NCBI RefSeq assembly: GCF_030445035.2 | Contig: NC_080689.1 | Location: 24,767,278-24,831,277 of the forward strand | Source: Dasypus novemcinctus | Taxonomy: Eukaryota > Chordata > Mammalia > Cingulata > Dasypodidae | Direction: 5' to 3' | Length of the DNA stretch: 64,000 bases | In this document: in pieces, positions 1 to 10,760 of the stretch | Numbering within the stretch: the stretch's first letter is position 1 | How the letters are laid out: each line of letters starts with the position of its first letter | Notes under the pieces: generated by a model | The model's database searches: none | The model's input: only the letters and a program-made list of their open reading frames with translations | Told to the model about the DNA's origin: nothing | Position numbers and translations under genes: made by a program

Positions 1-516
1 CATAGCTCCAACAATAATTATGCCAAAGCTTAGCAAGTTAAACTTTGGCAAAGGGGGGAAATGATGTGGGCTATGGGTGGCAGGCTCTTTGTCTCTTCAG
101 AGATAACCTAAACTATCTGTGACTTGTGGGTGTGGGATGATGAAAGGTTGTGGTCCTGCCCTTGGTGAGCAGGAGACAGTTTAACAATGCAAGGTCTATA
201 AACTTTAAGTATTCAGGGGAAATGCAAAGCAAGTATGCTAAAAGCTTATCGAATGCCTGAGGTCCATGCTAAAAGCTTACTAAGATGTGGAAATATATGC
301 TAATTCAAGTCTATTGAGAACTGAAACAAAAGGACCATTTGGCCTTTCCTCTCTGTATAAAAGGGACTAAAAAAATCTTGTTCGGGGCTCGGGATTCAAA
401 CAAAAATTTCCCGAGTCCAGCTGGCTGTCAATAAACCATTTTTCCTTCTCAAAATCATTCCTGAGTCCTGACCTCTCTTTACTCAAGTAATTAAACTTCT
501 CTCAAATTCTACAACA
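1..516 (+). mobile_element. Endogenous retrovirus LTR (ERV1-like), 3' part, probably solo
   Basis: The segment has a TATA box (TATAAAAG, 356-363), a polyadenylation signal (AATAAA, 430-435) and an end in CA near 516, typical of a retroviral LTR. No primer-binding site or retroviral gene follows, so it is a solo LTR or a 3' LTR. Its start is outside the window. Confidence 0.65.
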
Positions 517-1064
517 CTTATAGAGTCATTAAAGGGGTAAGAAAAGAGTCATCTAGAATTTGTGATTACATTGAACGACATTTAACAAGGCACATTATAT
601 TTTATAGTTACAATGGTATTTATTATTTAGGAGTTTCTCAAAGTTGTCAACATAAGGAAAATTGTTTAACAGAACTGTCCAAAGGGGGCATACGAGGTGG
701 AAGAGTTCCCTGATAATTGGAAGTGGTCATTCATAGCCCAGACAGCCAGTTAGTGTAATTCAAACACCAATTGGGGGTTAGACTAGACAATCTGTAGGGT
801 ATTTTCCAACTCTAAACTCCTAAGACTCTTGTACCATGGTCCCGTGGCCACTAATTCTAAGCCTCTTCTTCCTGGTATTTTCTTCCCTAAGCTTCCTTTC
901 CTCCTGCTGTGTTTCCCCTCCTTCCTCTTGCCATTGTTGTCATTTTAACTACTTTCCTCTGTTTTTCTCTGCTATTACTTCACTCTCCTGCCATTCATAC
1001 TTGTAGCATTCAAGTGTTAAAGTCTTGATTTCAGTTTTTTCTCATCTTTTCCTCCTGAGACAGA
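517..1064. other. Unassigned sequence inside or beyond SULT6B1 intron 3
   Basis: I see no exon or recognisable repeat here. I looked on the minus strand for SULT6B1 exon 4 and did not find it. Confidence 0.4.
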
Positions 1065-1109
1065 GAAAAGAGGCACAAAGAAAAGAGGCACAAAGAAAAG
1101 AGGCACAAA
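1065..1109. repeat. Short tandem repeat, 15-bp unit x3
   Basis: The unit GAAAAGAGGCACAAA occurs three times exactly, head to tail, then degenerates. Confidence 0.9.
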
Positions 1110-1242
1110 GAAATAAGGAATGGAGTGGAGATAAGGCAACAGAAAAGAAAAGAATTGGGTGAAAACTAGTAATTATGAGAAATATATCAATACTGATTAA
1201 CTGAACAAGATTTTTGAACAAATGGTAAGAATAACCAAAGCA

Positions 1243-1479
1243 GGGGAGTGGATGTGGCTCAAAGAGTTGCGCGCCTGCTTCCTACATGCAAGGTCCTGGG
1301 TTCAGTTCCCCATTCCTTCTAAAAACAAAAAGACAAACAACAAGCAAACAGACAAAAGAAAACAACTCAGGGAAGCCAATGTGGCTCAGTGGTTGAGTAC
1401 TAGCTTCCCACATATGCAGTCCCAGTTTCAATCCCTGACCCCAGTACCTCAAGAAAGAAAGGAAAAAAAAAAAAAAAAA
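1243..1479 (+). mobile_element. DAS-SINE, dimeric
   Basis: Two tRNA-like units (starting GGGGAGTGGATGTGGCTCA and GGGAAGCCAATGTGGCTCA), each with A-box and B-box-like parts (GGTTCAGTTCC, then a decayed GTTTCAATCCC), joined by an A-rich linker and ending in a long A-run. Confidence 0.8.
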
Positions 1480-1934
1480 AGCCCAAGCACTTATAGTTAG
1501 TATGCATGGCATGAAATTTGATACTATATATCAAGTTCAGAAATAAAATAATTTCAGGCCTCAAGTAAACAGTGATCAACAGAAAGGAACAAGGGAACAA
1601 TTTTTGCTCATTTTAATAGGTTGTATTCTTTTGTTAAACTCTTTAAATAGCCTAGTGGGATACCAGAATCTATTCACTATAAAATGAGTTGTAAATTTTG
1701 CTTCACTCTGTGTAAAATGTATATATCCTAGTTGAAAATGTGTTTGCCTGGAATGTAACTATAAAAATAATATCTGAAAAAAAATATCTGAAGAAAGAAA
1801 CAACAGGGAGAGAGGAACTAAATCCCACACTTCATTCATTAACATTTTCTGATGAGGCAGGAACTCATCACATGCTACAGAGAGCTGACACCCTTTTATA
1901 AAAACTTGAAATTGTAATACCCACAGGGACTAAC

Positions 1935-2024
1935 CTTGGCTTTATTCTCGAAGATAGACCTAGGTAGTTTGTCGTAATGGAGATGAGTCGCCAATATCCT
2001 TGGTGATGGAAGTTGCTTCATTCT
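1935..2024 (-). CDS. SULT6B1: SULT6B1 coding exon 3
   Basis: A 90-nt exon in phase 0, with acceptor TTTTTAAG and donor GTTAGT. It encodes RMKQLPSPRILATHLHYDKL and continues to ENKAK. The length and phase fit the family's exon structure. Confidence 0.92.
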
Positions 2025-5000
2025 CTTAAAAATATACACAATAAGATGAAACAATACAGAGAGAAGACAGGCAGGTAGGTAGATAGATATCATAGATAGA
2101 TACAGAGTCATTCCTTAGCTTGGTATCTGAATGGTAGTTCAAGCATTGTTGTGTGTTCTCCTCCTCCTACAATTTTTCTTTGTTTATATTTCCTTTATGG
2201 GGATAAGAAATGGAGAATCATAAATAAATGAATAATTAATATTTTACTCTTGAATTTCCTTGTTGGATCCAGTCTACAATTTCTCAACCTTTATCTCCCT
2301 TTTGCAAAAATATATTTTTTCCCACAGCCATACAAATTCATTTGGTTCAAGACAACTTGTAATATGCAATCTACTCTTTCAGCTAATTTAGATCTCTTCT
2401 ATATTTGAGTTTTTTAACAGAAATATTCAAATTTTTCCATAAATCCTGCAAATCTATTTTTAACATCCAGATCTGTTTCTTTTTTACCACATACAATTAA
2501 ATGTCCCCGCCGAACCTGAAAGTCCAGAGTAATTTAAATATATGAGAAATATTTTATGAGAGAAATTCTTATTAATATAAGGATTCAATGATTGATTCTT
2601 TTTCTTTTTTTTTTTTTTTTAAAGATTTATTTATTTATTTAATTTCCCCCCCTCCCCTGGTTGTCTGTTCTTGGTGTCTATTTGCTGCATCTTGTTTCTT
2701 TGTCCGCTTCTGATGTCGTCAGCGGAACGGGAAGTGTGGGCGGCGCCATTCCTGGGCAGGCTGCACTTTCTTTTCACGCTGGGCGGCTTTCCTCACGGGC
2801 GCACTCCTTGCGTGTGGGGCTCCCTCACGCGGGGGACACCCTTGCGTGGCACGGCACTCCTTGCGCACATCAGCGCTGCACATGGCCAGCTCCACACGGG
2901 TTAAGGAGGCCCGGGGTTTGAACCGCGGACCTCCCATATGGTAGACGGACGCCCTAACCACTGGGCCAAAGTCCGTTTCCCTGATTCTTTTTCTGTAATG
3001 TATTTCTACTGATCATTTAAAAAATGAAGTTATCTTTTTAATACATCAGAGTTACAGTTTTATATTAAAAGCAGACGTTTAGCACATGTTATGCAGGGCC
3101 TAAGGCTTCACTCATGGAGGTTGGCCATTTAGCTGAAATATACCTACTCATTTCAAGTTATAAAATGACATTTAGACACTTGTAGGCAATTGTTCTGTAA
3201 AAACTTCATGGAGAAACCAAGCAAGGGAGCAAAAAAGAGATTTAAACAATAAAAACAATTTAAATCAATGATATGTCAGTGATTAATAGCAATAATGCCC
3301 GATTTATAGCAGATTGCATTCTTTGGTTTTTAAAGTAGTTTTACATTCATTCACAACAGTCCTCTCAGGCAGATACTGTAACCTCCATTTTAGAGATTAG
3401 GAAACAGGCTTTGAGGTTTTAAGCACTGTATGTAAAATAACACAGGTGGTAATTTTCAGATTAAGTTACAGAGTGCTCTTTCCACTAAACTGCACTGCCA
3501 CAAACCACATAAAGAGATGAGAAATGGTAAAGTTTCTAAAAGGATTCAGAAAATATCCGACAATATGCTTGACACCTACAAGCCAGCATACCAATGCCTA
3601 CTTCATTCCTGCGGGAAACCTGTTTCTTTCAGTGGGAGCCCAGGCCAATGCAGTAATAGTTGTGCTGGTAAGGTGAGGGATCGCAGGAGGACCTGGTGGG
3701 AGAGGTTTTTAAAAGGGAAGATGGAAAGCTGGACAAAGCATAGTTTGTAAAGGTGATGGGAAAAGCAAAAACAATGGCCTGGGAGGAGAAATACCTGGGC
3801 TTTTCATGGGCCCGTCCGTTTCTTACCTAGGGAAGCTTCTTAAAGCCCCTGGTCCTGGTCTGTCTGAGCCCTCATCCAGTGTGCTCGGGACAGGGGAGCC
3901 TCGTGGGACCCAGGGCCCAGATGAGGCTGCTGGCCCCTCTGATGCCTCCTCCGGTTCCTTTTTTGCCAACCAGATCCAGGCCTTGGCACTCACCTCCCCA
4001 TCCTGCTCTCCCCCCACATCTCTGACCACCTCATTAACAATGTATTCTGCTGCATTGGCCCAATCCAAGGAAATGGACTTCCTTCCACCCAGGTTGCAAT
4101 TTTTAGTTGCCCAAGAGTCTCAGCCACTTTCCAGAAGCCTCTCCTTAAGTTTCAATCTAGAACCTGTCTTCTTAGTAACCAGGTTTTGTCTGCCCATTGG
4201 AAGTCCTGGTGGGGATCACTTCTGAAGTTTTACTGAGACCGTGGTCCCCTTGGAGGCAGCCTTTGCTTCCCAACTGCATTTCTGGAATATAAAGGGGTTT
4301 GGTCCTCTTTGCCTCTGTTCTGTCCAAGCACTAAATCTGGAGGCAGATCCTTCTACCCACCCTTTCCCTGCCTTTCCTGGGCAGGGAGGCTGACACCATT
4401 TCTCATACTAAGGTCTGTGTTAGAATAATAAACCTTCGCACACATCAGTGACTTATTCTCTCAGCTACTCCTTGATCCATTCCCATCCTGTAATATGTAC
4501 ACACTGGGTTATAACTGAGACAGGGAAATAAAAATTAATGCCTCATTTTAAAATTTTAGTTAATGCCAAATGTCGTAGATCTTAGAGTAACCCTCCTACT
4601 AGGATCCTGACCATATCTAGGCCTTTAGAGATAAGGCTCATTTCTTGAGACTTCTCAGCTTACTTTCTTCCCTACTTCTAAAAGTAGGCCATAAGTGCAT
4701 GGCTAAGAGCTCAAACTTTTAAGTCAGAAAACTTGGGTTCAAATCTTACCCTGCCATTTGTTAGCTCTTTAACCTGGGGCAAGTCACTAACAGTTTTGAG
4801 TTTTGTAAAATGGTAATGATCATATTGAGATAAAATGAGATAATCTCTGAATAATGCTGGGGATATGGAAATCAAATAATAAATAGCAGTCATTAGTATC
4901 TAATTACTAGTATCGCTCTTTCTGAAATCAAAACTGAAGTATCCCCAAAAATGGAAGAAATCATTCTATGATACTTTGCTATAAGTTCAAAGACTGATTT

Positions 5001-6535
5001 GTAAAAACCTGATATTTTTCTGGGTCTCCACATTCAAGAACTGGGAATTCTGCATATTCACACTTTTGTTTGGAAGCAGTAAATATTAATTGATTAATGA
5101 TGTGGAGAAGCCAATTCGAACCTATAAGAAATCAGAGAAAAAAGTAGCTCACTGGGGAGACTTGATATAAAAAAGACATGTTACTTTAGCATAAACATCA
5201 TAAAATTAAAATCTGCAAATATTCCTAGATGTATACAATTGGTTCCTCTGTGTTTGAAATAGCCAGGGCTATAGAGAAAAACAGATTTTTGTGTAAAACA
5301 GCATTTATATCTATTAGTATAAAATTCAACTTACTTTATTTGTCATATTTCTCCTTTAACAAGAGACAATGCTTCTTTTTGAATGTAGAACAAGTTCTTT
5401 ATGGAACCATGTTATGTAATAGAAAATTATTGTTCATTATATATCATGAATATTATTTAACTTTAAATTAATAAATATTTTGCAAAGTATGTGGGTTTTT
5501 TAAAGATTTATTTTTTATTGACTTTAATAAATTGGCTTTAATAAATACTTAGAAATGCAATAACAGTTGAAAGAATAAAAAATAGATTGTGTAGGAGAAT
5601 GGGTGGCTCAAGCAGTTAAGCGCCCACCTCCTACATGGGAGGTCCCGGGCTTGGTTCCCGTTGCCTCTTGAAAAAAACAAAAACAAACAACAAGCCAACA
5701 CAAATGATAGAACCAACTCAGGGAAGCTGATGTGGCTCAGTGGTGGAGTTCTGGCTTCCCACATACAAGATCCCAGGTTCAATTTCCAGTCCCTAGTACC
5801 TCAAAAAAAAAAAAAAAAAAAATTGTGTAGAAAAAAAGAATAATATAGATTCTCAGTGTTTTATCTTCCAGCTTTACCTTTGTAAAGCTGATTTGAGAAA
5901 CTAGAGGACTAATGTTTGATTCTGAAAAACAAGTTATTGCATGGAAATTTACCATATAAATCGTACTATTGGCTGTGCTTTTGTCTTCAGTCAACAATCA
6001 AGATGAAAAGCTCAGTGCTTGATGACAACCAGACTTTCTTGCACTCATGTTTCTTCTTTCTAGCCCCACCCTCCACCATCTCATTCCACCAACTATAAGT
6101 CGTCATGCTTTTTTCACATAAGACTTCTTCCCTCAGAGACTGGAACTTTTAAATCAAGCAGCGCTCTCTATGGATTTTTCAACCTCTGTGCCTCAACCAT
6201 CTTGGCCACCCCATCCTCCCTGATTTCCTGCCAGCTTCATGCAGACATAAACTGCCCTCCTCCCACCTTTGTCCCTCACCGCCCCCCCCCCACCAACTAT
6301 GAAAAACTACCCTTGTAGGAATGATTTGTTATTTACCACATTTTGGATAAGATGCTAGCACTATATCGTCACTTCTGGCTTCAAAGGTGTCCAGAGCTTG
6401 GAAAGTTTCTGAGGTGCACATGGTGATTGGGTAAGGAATCCCCTGATAGGTAAAAAATAAGTGAGAGAGCGCAGTTTCTTTCGATTTCTCCAAAGCTTCA
6501 TCAATGTAGTCAATGAATTTAGATTTCTCGGCCAT
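1935..6535 (-). CDS. SULT6B1: Sulfotransferase family 6B member 1, coding exons 1-3 (gene continues beyond left edge)
   Basis: Three exons on the minus strand join in frame: 6535-6337 (199 nt), 5121-5009 (113 nt) and 2024-1935 (90 nt), encoding the first 134 residues. All junctions are GT-AG and the phases match. The start is the ATG at 6535 in a good context (A at -3, G at +4); the codon at 6556, seven codons upstream in frame, is TTG. The product begins MAEKSKFIDYIDEALEKSKE and matches mammalian SULT6B1 as I know it. Exon 1 ends in SYPKCG and exon 2 opens with SNW, together forming the 5'-phosphosulfate-binding loop that contacts PAPS in cytosolic sulfotransferases. Exon 3 carries LATHLHYDKLP. 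The family transfers sulfate from PAPS to small hydroxylated acceptors; the physiological acceptor of 6B1 is poorly defined. I found no exon 4 to the left, so the C-terminal half is outside the window. All visible exons are open. Confidence 0.93.
2088..2103. repeat. GATA-type simple repeat
   Basis: Short imperfect AGATAGATAT/CATAGATAGAT tract just upstream (minus-strand sense) of SULT6B1 exon 3. Confidence 0.6.
2606..2981 (-). mobile_element. DAS-SINE, long form, young-looking
   Basis: Full element in SULT6B1 intron 2 with a 13-bp perfect target-site duplication (2593-2605 and 2982-2994). It is almost identical to the copies at 29412 and 45939 and shares their ...AAAGTCCGTTTCCC end. Confidence 0.92.
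2995..3790. other. SULT6B1 intron 2, nothing recognised
   Basis: I see no exon, and no repeat that I can name confidently. A polymorphic-repeat search tool might assign part of 3290-3480 to MIR. Confidence 0.35.
3790..4445 (+). mobile_element. Possible old LTR-like segment
   Basis: A GC-rich block followed by a TATA-like AATATAAAGGGG near 4288 and an AATAATAAACC signal near 4424 suggests a decayed LTR. No clear ends or duplications are seen, so it could also be unique intronic DNA. Confidence 0.3.
4683..4895 (+). mobile_element. MIR SINE fragment
   Basis: Contains the MIR-type core: GGGTTCAAATC, then TTTAACCTGGGGCAAGTCAC and a TTGTAAAATG follow-on, in the usual order. Confidence 0.65.
5009..5121 (-). 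CDS. SULT6B1: SULT6B1 coding exon 2
   Basis: The acceptor TTCTTATAG is followed by an exon that completes the Gly codon and continues SNWLLHIINQLIF. It ends GDPEKYQ before a GTTTTT donor. It is 113 nt long, fits the phase left by exon 1 exactly, and has no stop. Confidence 0.92.
5593..5821 (+). mobile_element. DAS-SINE, dimeric
   Basis: Two tRNA-like units separated by an A-rich linker and ending in an A-run, flanked by a 9-bp duplication ATTGTGTAG (5584-5592 and 5822-5830). In SULT6B1 intron 1. Confidence 0.85.
6337..6535 (-). CDS. SULT6B1: SULT6B1 coding exon 1
   Basis: Encodes residues 1-66 plus one base. It starts at the ATG at 6535 and ends at a GTAAAT donor whose GT is at 6336-6335. 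It contains the start of the PAPS-binding loop (SYPKCG). Confidence 0.92.
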
Positions 6536-6589
6536 GCTGGCTTCTTGAAAATACAATGACTCCGTGGTTGTTCATGGGCAGTCATAGCT

Positions 6590-9420
6590 TATAATGGATT
6601 TTTTTCAGGGGGTGGAATAAAGGGCTCCTCCCATTCACATGAGAATGAAATCATTTCATTCTCATCCAATTCCCCACGCCACCCACCCCCTCCTTTTTGC
6701 AAATCCTCCTCTGACAAAAGAAAGACAAACCTCAGGTGCAAAAGAGGCTGAGGATCAGGGAATATTAACTCCAGGATTGATTACAAGCCTCCAAAAGAAA
6801 GAAAAAATCGAATCTCTTAGGATATCAATTATAAGATATTTAATTCAGTAAGACACACAATTTTCCTACTAATAAAAAGCAATGAACTGAATGAAACCTC
6901 AGCTCTCGCCTTGGCTCCAAAGCAAATGATTCCATGGTTGACAGCTTTGTGCATTCTACAAAGCAGTGTGATTGCAAGATAAGGCGGTAGGGTGGAAAAG
7001 AGCATGGGATTTGAAATAATCCTGGGCACTAGCCTCAGATTTGTAATTTCCTAGCTCACTAGATTTAGAAGTCAGATGACCTGCGTTTGAATCTCAACCA
7101 CTCACTAACTGTCTTGTTCTGAGCTAATAATATCTCTCCAACAGTCTATGTAACAAGGGGATAAAGGTAGCTGCTCTTCTTTATCTCCTTAACAATGGAG
7201 TTGTGTGGCTCACAGAAGGGAAATGGTTTGCAAAGAGGAACACATCAAGCAACAGAGTTGCCAGTCCTCTGAGTTCCTTCCTTGGTGCTTAAGGTCCTCT
7301 AGAGTAAGACACTGATTGTCCAAGGCAGAGTCTTTCCCCAGGAGCCATGCTCCCCCTTTTCCTTTGGGTAAACTGAGTTACAGTTCCCTGCTTTCCTTGC
7401 AGCTTGGTGTGGCCCTCTGGCTAGTAGGAGGTAGAGGAAGTGGTGTGTGCAACTTCGGGGTCATGTCCATAAAAGAGGAGGTTGCTGGCTCTCCAGTTCT
7501 TCTCTATTTGCTTTCCCATGACTGGACAGCAGACCAGATGCTGGTGAGCCAGACTTGCTAATTTGGAGGAAAACAGCACTCCAAGGGGGTGGTGGGCAAA
7601 CAAGATCGAAGAAACCAGGTTTCCTGGACAACTTTGCAAAACAAAGCTGCCCTCCCACAACCGGCCTTGTATCACAGACCCTCTCGTGAACTGTATGTAA
7701 AAGAGTAACAAGCATCTATCTTGTATGAGCCACTGATTTTTGGGGGTCTCTTTGTTACAGAAGTTTAGCCTATATCCTAACCAATACACTTAATGGATTA
7801 AAGTTTAGTTTCTTTGGCCTCTTCCTAAATCAAATTTCCATAAACATATGCTGTACTTTTCTTATTATTTCTGTCCCATTATCTTCTCTATATCCTTCTC
7901 CTTACTCTTCTTCCATTTTTTCCTCTAACATAGTTTTTTTATTGTATTCACTTTTCTCTAAACCAATGCTACCCAGTTAGGAGGTTAACCCCCTAGGTAT
8001 GCATGGCTACCTAGCTGCTACAGCCATTCATATATACCCATTAAAATAATAGCTAACATTAGTGAGCACTTGTATGTACAGACACCTGATAAACTACTAA
8101 GATTGCATGGCTGCCTTAATGTAACTTCACAACAATCCAATCAGGGCTACAATTATCACCATTTTACAGGTAAGTTAATTGAGGCTTAAAGACCCCAAGT
8201 AACTTCTCAAGGGTACAGAGTCTGTCCTAGGAGGAGATGGGATTGGAATGCCGGTAGTCAGGTGAGTTCCTAGGCAAAAAGACAATACAGTGAAATCTGT
8301 TTACCTGTTTAGTTGTGAGCGGAAATGCATAGAGTCTGGACAACAGGTGGGTTTTTGCTGCTGCTTTATCTGTCATGAGAAACAGAAAGCCATGGCACTT
8401 TTCACTAGAGAAAAAAAAATGTTACCTTCTGAGGCAAGAGATTTTTATGATCACAAGGGAAATAAATCTCCTGGGTTCTAGAAACTTTAATAGAGCATTT
8501 TGGGACAAACACTTATTAAACATATCCATTGATTGTAAAATGCATTCCAATTTTAGAAATATAAACATATGGAAACAGATGCATCTTAGAATTCAGGAAA
8601 TGTTATATGTCAATAGAGAGTATTTTTGAGGCAGTGAGAGAGCTCTTTTTGCCTATATTTTACAGAGGGTAAGAACAGACCAGAAATGGTTTAATTCCTA
8701 GTTAGGAACAGGTATCTGGGTTTGGTTGTATTTGTGAACACTTATTTAAAACAATAATCAGTTTGAAAAGATAAAATCAGAATATCTGAGTATCTTAGTA
8801 TTTTCCTATTTCCATACACCACTCCCACCTGAAGGTCCTCTTACCTAATAATGGCAGGGTATTCACTGTGGTTGGGAAGCTGAGTTTAACAATCTTCCTT
8901 CTAAATAAAGAAAAGAGGGAAGAGGGTTGGGATTTGACACACTGCCAAGCTGCTTTGTGAGATTATCTCTTGCATTATAAAGAGTTTTTGTTTCCCTCAG
9001 GTAGAGTAGAATTTTAGACAATTCAAATGTTGTTGTTTGCTTGCTTCTTGGTAGGTAAAACATTAAAAAAGACTATGTGCTGGATCCTGTTTTGACACCA
9101 ATGCCTATCATTACAGGAGGATTTGCAGGGTGGTTTAGGATTGGTAAAGTGAGCTGATTCTTGTTAGTCTCCAAAGTTTAGGTCAACCTGCTTTTACAAT
9201 TCTACCTACTCAACTCTTAATTGTCCTGCATGAGGGGAGAAATGTTGTATGAACATGTGCATAATAACCTATAGTGATGCTGTGTTTGTGCTGTCGAGGC
9301 CCTCAGCTTATGTGAAATCCCAGTTTCCCATTCTGCTCCTTGCTTCCCCGTTCATGCCCAGGATGTACGAAGGCAACTCACAGCATGTGCGGGCCATAGG
9401 GTACTTGCTTGCTTTTTTGT
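6590..9420. other. Upstream flank of SULT6B1 / intergenic
   Basis: MIR-like fragments lie near 6990-7180 and 8040-8270. The stretch 7290-7795 has the look of an old LTR or DNA-transposon relic, but I cannot name it. No exon is seen. Confidence 0.35.
8040..8270 (+). mobile_element. MIR-like SINE fragment
   Basis: ACATTAGTGAGCACTTG, then ATTTTACAGGTAAG and a GGGTACAGAG follow-on match the usual order of MIR elements in this orientation. Confidence 0.45.
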
Positions 9421-9624
9421 TTATTTATTTATTTATGCCAGCAAAAGGAATTTATTTGGGAAATGGGGGAAAGAACAGAGCTTGCTGAGAAATGGGAGTG
9501 AAAGATGGAAATACATACTATGATTTGGTGCGGGCTCCTCTAGGCAGAGAGAGCCAGGGGGGTTATTTAAAGGTCCTATCCTTGGGATTGAAAGGGATTG
9601 TTCCCTCTTATCTTCTTTTCTTTT

Positions 9625-10034
9625 TTTTTTTTTTTAAGATTTATTTATTTTTCTCCCCATCCCTCCCCCCCCAGTTGTCTGTTCTCTGTGTCTATTTGCT
9701 GCGTGTTCTTCTTTGTCCGCTTCTGTTGTTGTCAGCGGCACAGGAATCTGTGTTTCATTTTGTTGCATCATCTTGTGTCAACTCTCCATGTATGTGGCAC
9801 CATTCCTGGGCAGGCTGCACTTTCTTTCGTGCTGGGTGGCTCTCCTTATGGGGCGCACTCCTTGCGCGTGGGGCTCCCCTACACGGGGGACTCCCCTGAG
9901 TGGCATGGCACTCCTCGTGCGCATCAGCACTGCATGTGGGCCAGCTCCACACGGGTCAAGGAGGCCCGGGGTTTGAACTGTGGACTTCCCATGTGGTAGA
10001 TGGATGCCCTAACCACTGGGCCAAGTCCGCCGCT
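9625..10034 (-). mobile_element. DAS-SINE, long form
   Basis: Flanked by a 17-bp duplication (9608-9624 and 10035-10051). The tRNA-like head with box B sits at the right-hand end and the A-tail (as T) at the left. Confidence 0.9.
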
Positions 10035-10085
10035 TTATCTTCTTTTCTTTTCTCTTTTTTCCCTAGGCTACGTCCTTATACCAGG

Positions 10086-10103
10086 GAGAGAGAGAGAGAG
10101 AGA
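10086..10103. repeat. (GA)n simple repeat
   Basis: Run of GAGAGAGAGAGAGA just right of the SINE. Confidence 0.8.
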
Positions 10104-10269
10104 AAAGAAAACCTAGAGACTAGAGTGACTGAAATCAAGTTGGACATAGTAAAGCAGGTGTTATGCAGCACCAGACTAATGTGCTCACATTGGCACAGAC
10201 TGGTTTATACGGGCAAACAAATCAGCCCCTCCTGAACTACAAGTTGTGTGGTTTTTTCCCCCTCTTTAT

Positions 10270-10760
10270 TAGCAAGAGAATATTACCGATGATGGGCTCA
10301 TTGCCAGATGTGCACAGAAGTCAATACCATGACACTAGGATTTCAAGAAAAGAGTTTTATTGCAAGCCGCCAAGCAAGGAGACAGGCAGTAAAACTCAAA
10401 TCTGTCTCCTTGAGTTGAAAGAGCTTAGGGTTTTTATGGATTTGTGCATGGGGTGGGCTTGGAGGATTGGGTATTGTGGGCAGAGTGTAGGTATAGATAA
10501 GTGGAGCATGCACATCTAGGGATCAGGATAAATCATATATCACATGATCAGAAAATGGCATTCTCAGGATGATGAGTGGGTAGAGATTTAACAGGACAGA
10601 TGTCATCAGATTACTTTAGGTTATACTTGGCAGCAAGCGTGCACGTGTTTGGCTAGGAATTCCTGTAGACCAGTTGGGGCCAGTTCCTGCCCATGTCAGG
10701 TAGTTTTGTGGTCAGGAGTGCAGAACAGGGGAGTCAGAGCAGTTTGTGGTAAGAGTGGAG
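10270..10760 (-). mobile_element. Possible ERV LTR, reverse orientation
   Basis: On the minus strand an AATAAA signal (10361-10356) is followed by U5-like sequence rich in CTT and TGACTTCTG. The boundaries are not clear. Confidence 0.35.

Noticed and set aside
3806-4225. A 139-codon open stretch
   Set aside because: No splice sites or similarity to a known protein; it overlaps an LTR-like segment.
6535-6556. An upstream SULT6B1 start giving seven extra residues
   Set aside because: The codon at 6556 is TTG, not ATG; the ATG at 6535 has a better context and matches the family start.
9598-9999. Open stretches of about 130 codons rich in Cys, Gly and Trp
   Set aside because: These occur in every long DAS-SINE copy and come from the SINE body, not from a gene.
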